Shown one piece after another: positions 1-8,684 of a DNA stretch of 64,000 nucleotides. Origin of the DNA: Shouchella sp047238345. GTDB lineage: Bacteria; Bacillota; Bacilli; Bacillales; Bacillaceae_D. The DNA lies in assembly GCF_047238345.1 (NCBI RefSeq), contig NZ_JBDFMQ010000001.1, positions 2,356,001 to 2,420,000 on the forward strand, given 5' to 3'. Below the pieces are notes generated by a model that worked only from the letters and a program-made list of their open reading frames with translations, was not told the origin of the DNA and did not search any database. Positions within the stretch are counted from its first letter, which is position 1. Each line of letters begins with the position of its first letter. The translations under genes were made by a program, and so were the position numbers.

Positions 1-23
1 AAGCAACCTAATCAAGGTCGCTT
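1..23. terminator. Hairpin after recN
   Basis: An imperfect inverted repeat (AAGCAACCT / AGGTCGCTT, one G-T pair) lies just past the recN stop and is followed on the plus strand by a T run. It is probably a terminator. The minus-strand side runs off the window, so its T tract for recN cannot be checked. Confidence 0.45.
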
Positions 24-30
24 TTTCCAA

Positions 31-1710
31 TTACGTTTTTTTGTGACTGGCTAATGCTAATAATTCTTTTGCATTTTCTTTCGTAATGTCTGTTACTTCA
101 AATCCAGAAAGCATCCGAGCAAGTTCATTTGTTTTTTCTTCTTCATCTAATGAAATCACTTCTGTTTTTACACGATCTGCTTTATTTTCTTTTCTAATAA
201 ATAAGTGTTGGTCGGCCATTGCAGCAACTTGCGGCAAATGCGTAATACATAATACTTGTGAACCAACAGAAATATGATACATTTTTTCAGCAATGGCTTG
301 CGCGACGCGACCACTTACTCCTGTGTCTACTTCATCAAAGATTACAGAAGTAAGATTTTGCGAAGCTGAAAAAATCGTTTTAAGAGCTAGCATAATCCGT
401 GAGATTTCTCCGCCGGAAGCCACTTTTATTAATGATTTTAAAGGTTCTCCTTGATTTGTTGAAATTAAAAATGCAGCTTGATCTTGTCCATTTTTATAAA
501 ATAAATCTGTTTGCTTTAACTCTACATGAAAGGATGCTTTTTCCATGTAAAGTTGACTTAATTCCGTCATTAAAGCCGCCTCTAGCTGTTGTGCTAACCG
601 TTTTCGAATTTCGGTAATGGTTTCGGATTCAATTGTTAAGTCTTCAATTATAGCGTTTCTTGCATCTTGCAAATCCTCTAAATGGATATCTTTGTTTTCC
701 ATTTCCTCTAATTCGCGCTCAATAGTTTCTGCATACGTAAGAATGTCTTTTACCGATGTCCCATATTTACGCTTTAACTTTTCAATCTCCGCTAAGCGAT
801 TCTCTACGTCTTCTAGCAAGGAGGGATTAAAATCAACTTGATCCAACGCTTCACGAATTGAATAAGAAGCTTCTTCAATTAAATAATAACTTGACGATAC
901 CTGCTCAAAAAGAGGTTGCAGCTCTTCATCGATGCCAGCAGCACTTTCAAGATGACTAAGCATTCCACTTAAATAATCGAGACCTTTATCTTCCCCATAC
1001 AAATGTTCATAACTACGCGTCAGAGACTCAAATAGCTTCTCGCTATTGGCAAGCTTGTTCCGGTCTTTTAGAAGCTGATCATCTTCTCCGACCTGTAAAT
1101 TCATTTTAGTGATTTCACCTAGTTGATACGTATACAAATCGGTCCTTTGGGCAATTTCTTGTGCGTTTTGATCCAATTCTTTTATCCGTTTGTTTGTTGT
1201 CTCTAGTTTCGTAAACAACTTACGGTATTCATTTAGCGCTTTTTTGAGTGTATCTCCACCGAATTGATCCAATAAAGAAAGATGCTCGTCTTCGCGCATA
1301 AGTGCCTGGTGTTCATGTTGACCATGAATATCAACAAGGGCCTGTCCAATTTCTCGCAATGTACCGATCGTCATCAATTTTCCATTTATACGACAAATGC
1401 TTTTTCCTGTATGAGTAATTTCTCGCCTCATAATGAGCATATCGTCTTCCATATCAATGCCCAATGATTCTAATTTCGCTTCAATATGGCGGGCATCTTC
1501 TATAATAAATAAGCCTTCAATTTCCGCTTTCTTCTCTCCGTGACGAACAAATTCTACCGATCCTCGCCCACCTAACAATAAACCGATTGCATCAATAATG
1601 ATTGACTTTCCGGCTCCTGTTTCTCCAGTTAAAACCGTTAACCCTTTTTCAAATGGAATGGTTAGTGAAGAGATGATCGCAAAATTCTTAACGGTTAATT
1701 CCATTAACAT
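31..1710 (-). CDS. recN: DNA repair protein RecN
   Basis: RecN is an SMC-like ATPase that acts early at DNA double-strand breaks, gathering ends for RecA-dependent recombination. The 559-residue product has a Walker A motif (GETGAGKS, about residues 29-36), a long central coiled coil, the ABC signature ASGGE near 429 and a Walker B motif ending FDEVDTGVSG. The length is close to the 576 residues of B. subtilis RecN. The ATG start has a moderate ribosome binding site (GGGTGG). It is the last gene of tlyA-argR-recN, the same order as yqxC-ahrC-recN in B. subtilis. Confidence 0.97.
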   Translation of the reverse strand: MLMELTVKNFAIISSLTIPFEKGLTVLTGETGAGKSIIIDAIGLLLGGRGSVEFVRHGEKKAEIEGLFIIEDARHIEAKLESLGIDMEDDMLIMRREITHTGKSICRINGKLMTIGTLREIGQALVDIHGQHEHQALMREDEHLSLLDQFGGDTLKKALNEYRKLFTKLETTNKRIKELDQNAQEIAQRTDLYTYQLGEITKMNLQVGEDDQLLKDRNKLANSEKLFESLTRSYEHLYGEDKGLDYLSGMLSHLESAAGIDEELQPLFEQVSSSYYLIEEASYSIREALDQVDFNPSLLEDVENRLAEIEKLKRKYGTSVKDILTYAETIERELEEMENKDIHLEDLQDARNAIIEDLTIESETITEIRKRLAQQLEAALMTELSQLYMEKASFHVELKQTDLFYKNGQDQAAFLISTNQGEPLKSLIKVASGGEISRIMLALKTIFSASQNLTSVIFDEVDTGVSGRVAQAIAEKMYHISVGSQVLCITHLPQVAAMADQHLFIRKENKADRVKTEVISLDEEEKTNELARMLSGFEVTDITKENAKELLALASHKKT

Positions 1711-1728
1711 ACAAGCAAGTCCACCCTT

Positions 1729-2178
1729 CTAAAGCATATTTAAAAATCGCTCTGTCACGGTTTCTCCATTTTTTTCAGTTCGACAAATAATTAAAATGGT
1801 ATCGTCTCCACAAATGGTTCCCATTAGTTCTGGCCAATCTAAATTATCAATTAACACGGCAATCGCATTCGCATTCCCAGGCATCGCTTTCATCACAACT
1901 AAATTACCTGATTGATCAATACTAATGAAGCTATCCGTTAACGTTCGTTTAAGTTTTTGCTGAGGATTAAACTTTTGATCAGCCGGTAAGCTGTATTTAT
2001 AACGGCCATCCTGCATCGGAACTTTCACTAAATGAAGTTCTTTAATATCTCTTGAAACCGTAGCTTGTGTCACATTATAGCCATCGCTTCTTAATTGATC
2101 GACTAAATCATCTTGCGTTTCTATTTCGTTATTCGTAATAATTTCTCTAATTTTTATATGGCGTTGTCCTTTAGTCAT
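1729..2178 (-). CDS. argR: Arginine repressor ArgR/AhrC
   Basis: This is the hexameric arginine-responsive regulator that represses arginine biosynthesis and activates catabolism. The 149 residues comprise an N-terminal winged helix (about 1-70, with the TQATVSRDIKEL recognition helix) and a C-terminal arginine-binding and oligomerisation domain containing GNANAIAVLID and GTICGDDT. The ATG follows an AGGTGAT ribosome binding site. It lies 18 bases upstream of recN and is probably cotranscribed with it. I saw no convincing ARG box in its own upstream region. Confidence 0.97.
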   Translation of the reverse strand: MTKGQRHIKIREIITNNEIETQDDLVDQLRSDGYNVTQATVSRDIKELHLVKVPMQDGRYKYSLPADQKFNPQQKLKRTLTDSFISIDQSGNLVVMKAMPGNANAIAVLIDNLDWPELMGTICGDDTILIICRTEKNGETVTERFLNML

Positions 2179-2285
2179 GCCATCACCTAACCTTTTAACA
2201 GATTCATTTCCGACGTCGTTTCTTCTATTATCTACAGTTTACCCTAATTGAGCAAGGTTGGAACCATTGCATTTATCGTAACTGT

Positions 2286-2362
2286 AAAAGAACCCTCCTT
2301 TATTTACAAGACATGAACAGCATAAGCATTCATTTCAAGTATTTGTTAAAGAGAGGGTCCAA
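2286..2362 (-). terminator. Long nested hairpin between tlyA and argR
   Basis: An outer stem (ACCCTC plus CTTTA with one bulge) closes a loop of about 40 bases that itself contains ACAA/TTGT and ATGAA/TTCAT arms. On the minus strand it is followed by a short TTTT. It could terminate tlyA or tune read-through into argR-recN. Confidence 0.4.
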
Positions 2363-2366
2363 TTTG

Positions 2367-3182
2367 TTATTCTTTTTTTCGCAGCGCTTGTGACGCGTCG
2401 ACAATTCGTTTCACTTCTTCATCGTCTAGTTTTTCAACGGTTGCTCGTTTCTTTAAATGAAGCAAAAACTCAATGTTCCCGTCTCCACCTGTAATCGGAG
2501 AGAACGCAAGACCGACTGAACTAAATCCAATCGTATGTGCAGCCGATAAAACCGTTTCAATCACGTCTTTATGAACAAGCGGATCACGAACAATGCCTTT
2601 TTTGCCAACATGTTCTCTTCCTGCTTCAAATTGAGGTTTGATTAACGCAATGACATCCCCTTCGTCAGACAAAATATCATATAGCGGAGGTAATATTAAC
2701 TTTAGCGATATAAATGATACATCGATCGATGCAAATTGCGGGCGCTCATTCGTAAAATCAGCCTGTGTCGCATATCGAAAATTCATCCGTTCCATCACTG
2801 TTACACGATCATCTTGCCTAATTTTCCATGCAAGTTGATTATAGCCGACGTCGACCGCATACATTGATTTGGCATCATTCTGAAGAGCACAATCGGTAAA
2901 GCCACCTGTAGATGCGCCGATATCAAGTCCCACTTTATCTTTAATTTCTAGTTCAAAGACTTCGAGGGCCTTTTCTAGCTTCAATCCACCGCGACTTACA
3001 TATTTCAACGTATCGCCTTTAATTCGTATTGGCAGTTCATAATCGACTTTTAAACCTGGCTTATCAAGTCTCTCATGCTCGCTATATACAAGTCCTGCCA
3101 TAATACTTCTTTTCGCTTTTTCCCTCGTGTCAGCTAAACCTCTTTCAACAAGAAGGACATCAAGCCTTTCTTTTTTTCCCAT
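2367..3182 (-). CDS. tlyA: TlyA-family rRNA 2'-O-methyltransferase (YqxC)
   Basis: TlyA-type proteins 2'-O-methylate ribosomal RNA; the Bacillus member is often annotated as hemolysin A. The 271 residues start with an S4 RNA-binding domain (about 5-65) and continue into an FtsJ-like Rossmann methyltransferase with the SAM motif DIGASTGGFTDC near 85 and later KPQFE. The gene starts six bases after the dxs stop and is probably translated from the dxs message. The actual rRNA target is inferred from the family. Confidence 0.93.
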   Translation of the reverse strand: MGKKERLDVLLVERGLADTREKAKRSIMAGLVYSEHERLDKPGLKVDYELPIRIKGDTLKYVSRGGLKLEKALEVFELEIKDKVGLDIGASTGGFTDCALQNDAKSMYAVDVGYNQLAWKIRQDDRVTVMERMNFRYATQADFTNERPQFASIDVSFISLKLILPPLYDILSDEGDVIALIKPQFEAGREHVGKKGIVRDPLVHKDVIETVLSAAHTIGFSSVGLAFSPITGGDGNIEFLLHLKKRATVEKLDDEEVKRIVDASQALRKKE

Positions 3183-3188
3183 GCGTCA

Positions 3189-5075
3189 CTATGCTCTTTT
3201 CTTTTTTTGTGGAAGTTCAGAAAGCAGCAAATCAGAAATTCGTTCTGACGTTAACCCAATTTCTTCATACAGCTCTTTCACGCTTCCATGTTCAATGAAC
3301 CAATCTGGAATACCTAGTCGCTTAATATCTACTTGTAGCGCCTCTTCGTTATAAAATTCCATTACAGCACTACCAAAACCACCTTGAAGAACAGATTCCT
3401 CTATCGTTAAAATTGGCAGCTTTTCTTCTGCAATAGCACGTAGCATGTCTTCATCAAGAGGTTTAACAGAGTTCGCATTGACGAGACGTACATTATAACC
3501 TTGGGCAGTCATTGTCTCAATTGCTTTTTCCGCTACTGGAATCATCGTACCGAATGTTAAAATGACCGCATCGGTTCCTTCATTTAGTACTTCCCATTTG
3601 CCAATTGGCAGCTGTTTTAATTGCTGATCCATTTTCACGCCTGTTCCGTTTCCTCTTGGGTAACGAACAGCAATTGGACCGTCATCATATTTTACAGCCG
3701 TATATAGCATGTGCTGTAGTTCATTTTCATTTCTTGGATTTAAGATGACCATATTTGGTAGCGCTCTTAGGAACGATATATCAAATACCCCTTGATGCGT
3801 CTCACCATCAGCACCTACTAGTCCGGCACGATCAATTGCGATTAAGACATTTAAGTTTTGACGACAGATATCATGAACGACTTGATCGTATCCACGCTGT
3901 AAAAACGTTGAATAAACAGCAAACACAGGTTTCATTCCTTGTGTAGCTAGTCCAGCAGACATTGTCGCTGCGTGCTGCTCTGCAATCCCTACATCAATCA
4001 TTCGATCTGGAAACTCTTGTGCAAACAAATCAAGTTTTGAGCCACCTGGCATTGCTGGCGTAACCGCCACTACGCGCTCATCTTCACGAGCAATTGTCTT
4101 TAGTGTATTTGCAAACACACTTGGATAGCTAGGAGGTCCGGCTTTTTTCACCATTTCCCCATTTTCAATTTTATAAGGTCCAGTACCGTGCCAAGCGCCT
4201 GTTGCATCTTCTTCAGCCGGCTTATAACCTTTTCCTTTTTTCGTTAGAACGTGAACAAGAACTGGTCCACTCACTTTTTTCGCGTAATTTAAATTATGCT
4301 TTAAATCCTCTAAGTCATGGCCATCAACAGGTCCAAGATACGTAAAGCCCATTTCTTCAAAGAAAATGCCAGAAACGACCATATATTTCAAACTATCTTT
4401 TACACGCTCTGCTGTATCGGCAAGCTTTCCGCCAAATGCCGGAATTTTTCTTACCAACCATTCCATATCGTCTTTTGCTCGTTGATATTTCCCTGCAGTA
4501 CGTAGCTTCCCTAAAATATGATGAAGGGCGCCTACATTCGGTGCAATGGACATTTCATTGTCATTTAAAACGACAATTAAGTTCTTTTGCTCATGACCAA
4601 TATGGTTCAAAGCTTCAAGTGCCATTCCACCAGTTAACGCGCCGTCCCCAATAATGGCAACAACATTTTCATCGGTTCCTTTTAAATCTCTAGCCGTTGC
4701 CATCCCCATTGCACCTGACAAGGAAGTCGAACTATGACCAGTCTCCCACACATCATGTTCGCTTTCATTTCGCTTAGGGAATCCACACAACCCTTTATAC
4801 TGACGCATTGTATCAAAGCGATCTGCTCTGCCCGTCAATATTTTGTGAACATAAGCTTGGTGACCAACATCCCATAAAAATTTATCTTTCGGGCTGTCAA
4901 ACAATTGATGCAACGCTAACGTCAATTCAACGACACCAAGGTTTGGACCAATATGGCCTCCATTTACAGATAGCTTTTCGATTAAGAATTGTCGAATATC
5001 TGCTGCTAACTCTTCAAGTTGTTTATTTGAATATTGTTTAAGAAAGCTTGGGTCTTTTATTTCTTCAAGGTTCAT
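3189..5075 (-). CDS. dxs: 1-deoxy-D-xylulose-5-phosphate synthase
   Basis: Dxs condenses pyruvate and glyceraldehyde 3-phosphate, with thiamine diphosphate, in the first step of the MEP isoprenoid pathway. The 628-residue product has the TPP motif GDGALTGGMALEALN (about 145-160), the transketolase central domain with DRAGLVGADG and a C-terminal transketolase domain. I place the start at 5075 (MNLEEI), which has a better-placed GGAGG than an upstream in-frame start at 5090. The gene follows ispA but a terminator lies between them, so dxs has its own promoter. Confidence 0.96.
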   Translation of the reverse strand: MNLEEIKDPSFLKQYSNKQLEELAADIRQFLIEKLSVNGGHIGPNLGVVELTLALHQLFDSPKDKFLWDVGHQAYVHKILTGRADRFDTMRQYKGLCGFPKRNESEHDVWETGHSSTSLSGAMGMATARDLKGTDENVVAIIGDGALTGGMALEALNHIGHEQKNLIVVLNDNEMSIAPNVGALHHILGKLRTAGKYQRAKDDMEWLVRKIPAFGGKLADTAERVKDSLKYMVVSGIFFEEMGFTYLGPVDGHDLEDLKHNLNYAKKVSGPVLVHVLTKKGKGYKPAEEDATGAWHGTGPYKIENGEMVKKAGPPSYPSVFANTLKTIAREDERVVAVTPAMPGGSKLDLFAQEFPDRMIDVGIAEQHAATMSAGLATQGMKPVFAVYSTFLQRGYDQVVHDICRQNLNVLIAIDRAGLVGADGETHQGVFDISFLRALPNMVILNPRNENELQHMLYTAVKYDDGPIAVRYPRGNGTGVKMDQQLKQLPIGKWEVLNEGTDAVILTFGTMIPVAEKAIETMTAQGYNVRLVNANSVKPLDEDMLRAIAEEKLPILTIEESVLQGGFGSAVMEFYNEEALQVDIKRLGIPDWFIEHGSVKELYEEIGLTSERISDLLLSELPQKKKRA

Positions 5076-5142
5076 GAACGAAACCTCCATTTACTAATCA
5101 TTTTTATCCGTCTATCTCGTCAATGTTATTGTATGTATCATT

Positions 5143-5170
5143 ATTATAACAAAAACAAGTCTATCTAGAA
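5143..5170 (-). promoter_or_regulatory. Candidate dxs promoter
   Basis: A perfect minus-strand TATAAT sits at 5148-5143, about 70 bases before the dxs start and after the ispA terminator. The -35 region is weak (TTCTAG-like), so the exact promoter is uncertain. Confidence 0.4.
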
Positions 5171-5210
5171 CAGTAATACCCTGTATTGTGAACCATACAC
5201 TATTCTCACA

Positions 5211-5237
5211 AAAAAAACCAGCCAAACGGTGCTGGTT
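5211..5237 (-). terminator. ispA terminator
   Basis: The stem AACCAGC / GCTGGTT with an eight-base loop is followed on the minus strand by a run of T. It begins just after the ispA stop codon. Confidence 0.85.
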
Positions 5238-5239
5238 CT

Positions 5240-6124
5240 TTAACGATCCCGATCAACAATATAAGTAGCCATATCTTCTAGCAATGTATGTCTTAATCCA
5301 AGTTCATCAAGGTATTGTAGTGCTTGCTCATAATGATTAGACAACATTGTTTTCGCTCCATCTAGGCCTAGTATACCAGGGTAAGTACTCTTGTCATTAT
5401 GTACGTCACTGCCGACTGGCTTTCCTATGTCTTCAACACTACCTTCTAAATCGAGAATGTCATCTTTTATTTGAAATAATAAGCCAACTTCTTTTCCGTA
5501 TGCACTCAACACTTTTGTCTCATGTTCTGATGCGCCTGCGATGATTGCCCCTGCTTTCACTGCAAAAGCAAGTAACTCTCCTGTTTTGCGATTATGGATC
5601 GATGCAAGTTGATCAACATCAAGAGACTTTCCTTCAGCGATCATATCAGCTAATTGACCACCGACCATTCCTCTTGCGCCTGCTGCTTTGCTAAATAACG
5701 AAACAAGTTGAATTTTTGTTTCCGCAGACAAATGTGAGACCTCAGAGAGAAGGGAGAAGCTATGAGTTAAGAGCGCGTCACCTGCTAAAATGGCTGTTGC
5801 TTCCCCAAACACTTTATGATTTGTCGGCTTTCCGCGACGTAAATCATCATCATCCATTGCAGGTAAGTCGTCATGAATAAGGGAATAGGTGTGCACCATT
5901 TCTAATGCACAGGCTACTTCAATTCCATCTTTAATCGGGCATTTATATGCATCTAAAACAGCCATCAACAAAACAGGGCGTACCCGTTTCCCACCTGCTT
6001 CTAAAGAATACAACATCGCTTCTTTTAAACGATATTCAGCATCAAGCGAGCGAACGTACTCCGGTAATTCCCTTTCAATTAATTGTTTCGTTTCATTTAA
6101 AAACGATTCAAATGTATGGTTCAC
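5240..6124 (-). CDS. ispA: Farnesyl/geranyl diphosphate synthase
   Basis: This polyprenyl synthase joins isopentenyl diphosphate to allylic primers to give the C15 precursor of undecaprenyl phosphate, quinones and haem side chains. The 294 residues carry both aspartate-rich motifs: HDDLPAMDDDDLRRG (first, about 84-98) and KDDILD (second, about 221-226). The length matches Bacillus IspA. Its start overlaps the xseB stop by four bases (ATGA), so it belongs to the xseA-xseB-ispA operon. Strict product length cannot be read from sequence. Confidence 0.96.
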   Translation of the reverse strand: MNHTFESFLNETKQLIERELPEYVRSLDAEYRLKEAMLYSLEAGGKRVRPVLLMAVLDAYKCPIKDGIEVACALEMVHTYSLIHDDLPAMDDDDLRRGKPTNHKVFGEATAILAGDALLTHSFSLLSEVSHLSAETKIQLVSLFSKAAGARGMVGGQLADMIAEGKSLDVDQLASIHNRKTGELLAFAVKAGAIIAGASEHETKVLSAYGKEVGLLFQIKDDILDLEGSVEDIGKPVGSDVHNDKSTYPGILGLDGAKTMLSNHYEQALQYLDELGLRHTLLEDMATYIVDRDR

Positions 6125-6363
6125 TCACTTTCCTCCTTCTGCATATTGAGCTCTAACATTTCGCCGTCTTCTGTCATAATTTGATCCAGCTGCTTTTCAA
6201 TTGAGACCAGTTTATCATGGCAAGTTTTGGATAGACTTATTCCTTTTTTATATAAGTCAATCGCTTTTTCAAGTGCAACGTCACCTTGCTCCAGACCTTC
6301 TACAATGTCTTCAAGCTGTTTCATTGCTTCTTCAAAAGGAATATCATTCTGTTGTTTCTCCAC
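6121..6363 (-). CDS. xseB: Exodeoxyribonuclease VII small subunit
   Basis: This is the helical small subunit of the XseAB single-strand exonuclease. I place the start at the GTG at 6363, giving 80 residues, because GGAG lies nine bases upstream and the product then begins with the conserved EKQQNDIPFEEAMKQLE segment. An upstream in-frame ATG at 6441 would add 26 residues unlike the family. The coding region overlaps the xseA end by 20 bases and the ispA start by four, which implies translational coupling. Confidence 0.92.
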   Translation of the reverse strand: MEKQQNDIPFEEAMKQLEDIVEGLEQGDVALEKAIDLYKKGISLSKTCHDKLVSIEKQLDQIMTEDGEMLELNMQKEESE

Positions 6364-7705
6364 CTTGGTCAACTCCTTCGTGATTAATATCTTTAATAAC
6401 TCCTGTGGCCCGACCATCTTTAAAAAGAAGGCGAACTTCAAGATTTTCCTCTAGCTCATCAACAGATTTTAGAAGCTTGTCTTCTTTATACACAAGCGAA
6501 TACCCACGATTCATGATCTTTAATGGACTAAGAAGTTCGAGCTGAGCAAGAAGGGAATGCAGTTGTTTCTGCTTTTCGTTTCGTTGTAATTCAAGAGCGT
6601 GTATGAGCCTTTGGTCCAGTCGCTCAAGATCTTTTTTCTGAGCATTTACCAGTGTAGCTGGTTGATTTCGTAAAAGGCGTTGATGTGTTGTGTCATACAT
6701 CATTTGCTTTTCTTTGACGCTTCGCTGCATCTCTCGTTTCAAACGCTCTACAGCCTGATCAAGCTGTTGCTCTTTTTGTTCTACCATTTGTTTTGGCGAG
6801 CGAAACGCGTATGAACGCTTAAGATATTGAAGCTGCGCGCGTTTTTTTTCAGCCAATTGTTCCATCGCTCTTACAATTCGTTGCTGATAAGTATGAACTT
6901 GATTTAATTTCTCACGAATATCAGGAACAGCCATTTCAGCTGCAGCTGTTGGCGTAGGGGCTCTTAAATCTGCGACAAAATCACTAATGGTATAATCCGT
7001 TTCATGCCCTACCGCCGAAATAACTGGGAGGGTTGAAGCACTAATCGCTCTAACAACACGCTCTTCATTAAACGCCCAGAGTTCTTCAATCGAGCCGCCT
7101 CCTCGACCAACAATAATGACATCGAAAATAGCTGCTTCATTCGCTTGAAGTATCGCTCGTTCAATCGAAGCAGGAGCGAAATCACCTTGAACCGCAACAG
7201 GTAAAAGGGTCACACGCACATTCGGCATCCGTCTTTTTACCGTTGTTAAAATATCTCGTATAACCGCCCCTGTCTGAGAGGTAATCACCGCAATATGATT
7301 CGGATAGACGGGAATAGGTTTTTTTCGCTCTTGGGCAAACAACCCTTCGTCTTCTAACTGCTGTTTTAGCCGTTCAAACGCCACATGTAAACTTCCAATG
7401 CCATCTGGCTGCATTTCTTTTACGTAAAATTGATATTGTCCATAAGGTTCATACACATTGATTTCTCCACGTAAAAGCACTTTCATCCCGTTTTCTGGCA
7501 AGAAGCGTAAATGCTGATTGTATCCGGCAAACATGACAGACTGCATACGTGCGTTCTCGTCTTTAACTGTAAAATACATATGCCCTCTAGAATGACGTTT
7601 GAAGTTAGAGAGTTCTCCTCTAATCCATACTTCAATTAACTGTGTGTCACTTTCAATTAGTCGCTTGATGTATCTCGTTGCTTCACTTACGGACCATGCT
7701 TCCAT
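6344..7705 (-). CDS. xseA: Exodeoxyribonuclease VII large subunit
   Basis: The catalytic subunit of exonuclease VII degrades single-stranded DNA from both ends. The 453-residue protein has an N-terminal OB-fold (about 1-100), a catalytic core with the conserved GRGGGSIEELWAFN segment (about 190-203) and VGHETDYTISDFVADLRAPTPTAAAE in two parts, then a long C-terminal coiled coil. It starts shortly after nusB; in B. subtilis folD lies in this gap but here the gap is only 33 bases. Confidence 0.96.
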   Translation of the reverse strand: MEAWSVSEATRYIKRLIESDTQLIEVWIRGELSNFKRHSRGHMYFTVKDENARMQSVMFAGYNQHLRFLPENGMKVLLRGEINVYEPYGQYQFYVKEMQPDGIGSLHVAFERLKQQLEDEGLFAQERKKPIPVYPNHIAVITSQTGAVIRDILTTVKRRMPNVRVTLLPVAVQGDFAPASIERAILQANEAAIFDVIIVGRGGGSIEELWAFNEERVVRAISASTLPVISAVGHETDYTISDFVADLRAPTPTAAAEMAVPDIREKLNQVHTYQQRIVRAMEQLAEKKRAQLQYLKRSYAFRSPKQMVEQKEQQLDQAVERLKREMQRSVKEKQMMYDTTHQRLLRNQPATLVNAQKKDLERLDQRLIHALELQRNEKQKQLHSLLAQLELLSPLKIMNRGYSLVYKEDKLLKSVDELEENLEVRLLFKDGRATGVIKDINHEGVDQGGETTE

Positions 7706-7738
7706 CGTAGCCCTCCTTCCCTCAAGTTTTCTTGAAAC

Positions 7739-8149
7739 CTATTGATGATCTTTTTTTAATGCTGTTTCATGCGCACCAGAAAGAACGCCGTTCATAAAAC
7801 GACCCGCTTCTTGACCACCGTAGGCTTTCGCTAATTCAATCGCTTCGTTCAACGTAATATTTTTTTCAATATCATCTATATATAACATTTCGTATAAGGC
7901 CATTCGTGCAATGGAACGGTCAACATGACCTAGACGGTCAATTGTATAGCCTTTTAAATTTTGACTAAGCAATTCATCTAAATGTTCTTGATACTGTAAC
8001 GTCCCTTCCAACAATTGGAGGAAAAAGTCACTTGCTTGTTCTTCATGGTTGAGCGTGTTCTCAATTGCTTGGCTTGTTTCCAAAGTTGAAACAAGGCTAA
8101 GCTGATAGAGAGCTTGTACGGCTCGAAGTCTTGCCACACGTCTGTTCAT
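7739..8149 (-). CDS. nusB: Transcription antitermination factor NusB
   Basis: NusB binds boxA RNA with S10 (NusE) and supports rRNA antitermination. The 136 residues form the all-helical NusB fold; RRVARLRAVQALYQL at the N-terminus and the NEAIELAKAYGG segment are typical. I chose the ATG at 8149 because AAGGAG lies six bases before it; the ATG at 8167 has no ribosome binding site. The end is immediately followed by xseA instead of folD. Confidence 0.94.
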   Translation of the reverse strand: MNRRVARLRAVQALYQLSLVSTLETSQAIENTLNHEEQASDFFLQLLEGTLQYQEHLDELLSQNLKGYTIDRLGHVDRSIARMALYEMLYIDDIEKNITLNEAIELAKAYGGQEAGRFMNGVLSGAHETALKKDHQ

Positions 8150-8219
8150 AGTTAACTCCTTTTTCATTTATGCTTTTCATTATAACGTAAAACCTGCTAT
8201 ACGTAAAAACACAGAGAAA

Positions 8220-8243
8220 GAGAATCGACCATGGTCGATTCTC
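8220..8243 (-). terminator. Perfect hairpin after yqhY
   Basis: A perfect 24-base palindrome (GAGAATCGACCA and its complement) lies between yqhY and nusB. The minus-strand tail is only mildly T-rich (CTTTCTCT), so termination may be partial. Confidence 0.6.
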
Positions 8244-8266
8244 TTCTCCATATCATCGGTGAATCG

Positions 8267-8671
8267 TTATTCAACTTCTTCTTCAATCGGTGCATTTGGT
8301 GTATCAAAATACACACCTACGACATGAACATTAATTTCTGTAAGCTGAATCGCGGTCATCGTTTCAAGGGCTTGCTGGATGTTTAATTGAATTAACTTTG
8401 CGACTTCAGGTACAGACGCCCCATAAGCAATAACAATGGAAACATCAACATTAATGCCTTCTTCACTTAAATCTACTTTTACACCTTTACCATGATTCTT
8501 ACGGCCTAAGCGCTCTGCAACGTCAGCAGCAAAATTGCCACGTAATGCCGCTACACCTTCAATCTCTTGAGTAGCAATTCCTGCAATAACCTCAATTACT
8601 TCAGGCGAAATTTCGACTTTTCCTAACCCGCTTTTTTCTTCATCTAATTCTAGTAACTGATGATCTTCCAT
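8267..8671 (-). CDS. yqhY: Asp23/Gls24 family protein YqhY
   Basis: A 134-residue Asp23/Gls24-family protein. The family domain covers about residues 15-125, with GIATQEIEGVAALRG near 30-45 and a final acidic tail. In B. subtilis the gene sits next to accBC and has been linked to control of acetyl-CoA carboxylase and malonyl-CoA supply; here it again follows accC closely (13 bases), which supports the same role. No membrane segment is visible. Confidence 0.92.
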   Translation of the reverse strand: MEDHQLLELDEEKSGLGKVEISPEVIEVIAGIATQEIEGVAALRGNFAADVAERLGRKNHGKGVKVDLSEEGINVDVSIVIAYGASVPEVAKLIQLNIQQALETMTAIQLTEINVHVVGVYFDTPNAPIEEEVE

Positions 8672-8684
8672 ATTTAGCGCTCCT

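Noticed and set aside
7009..7197. Minus-strand frame inside xseA
   Set aside because: It is an out-of-frame shadow of the xseA coding sequence.
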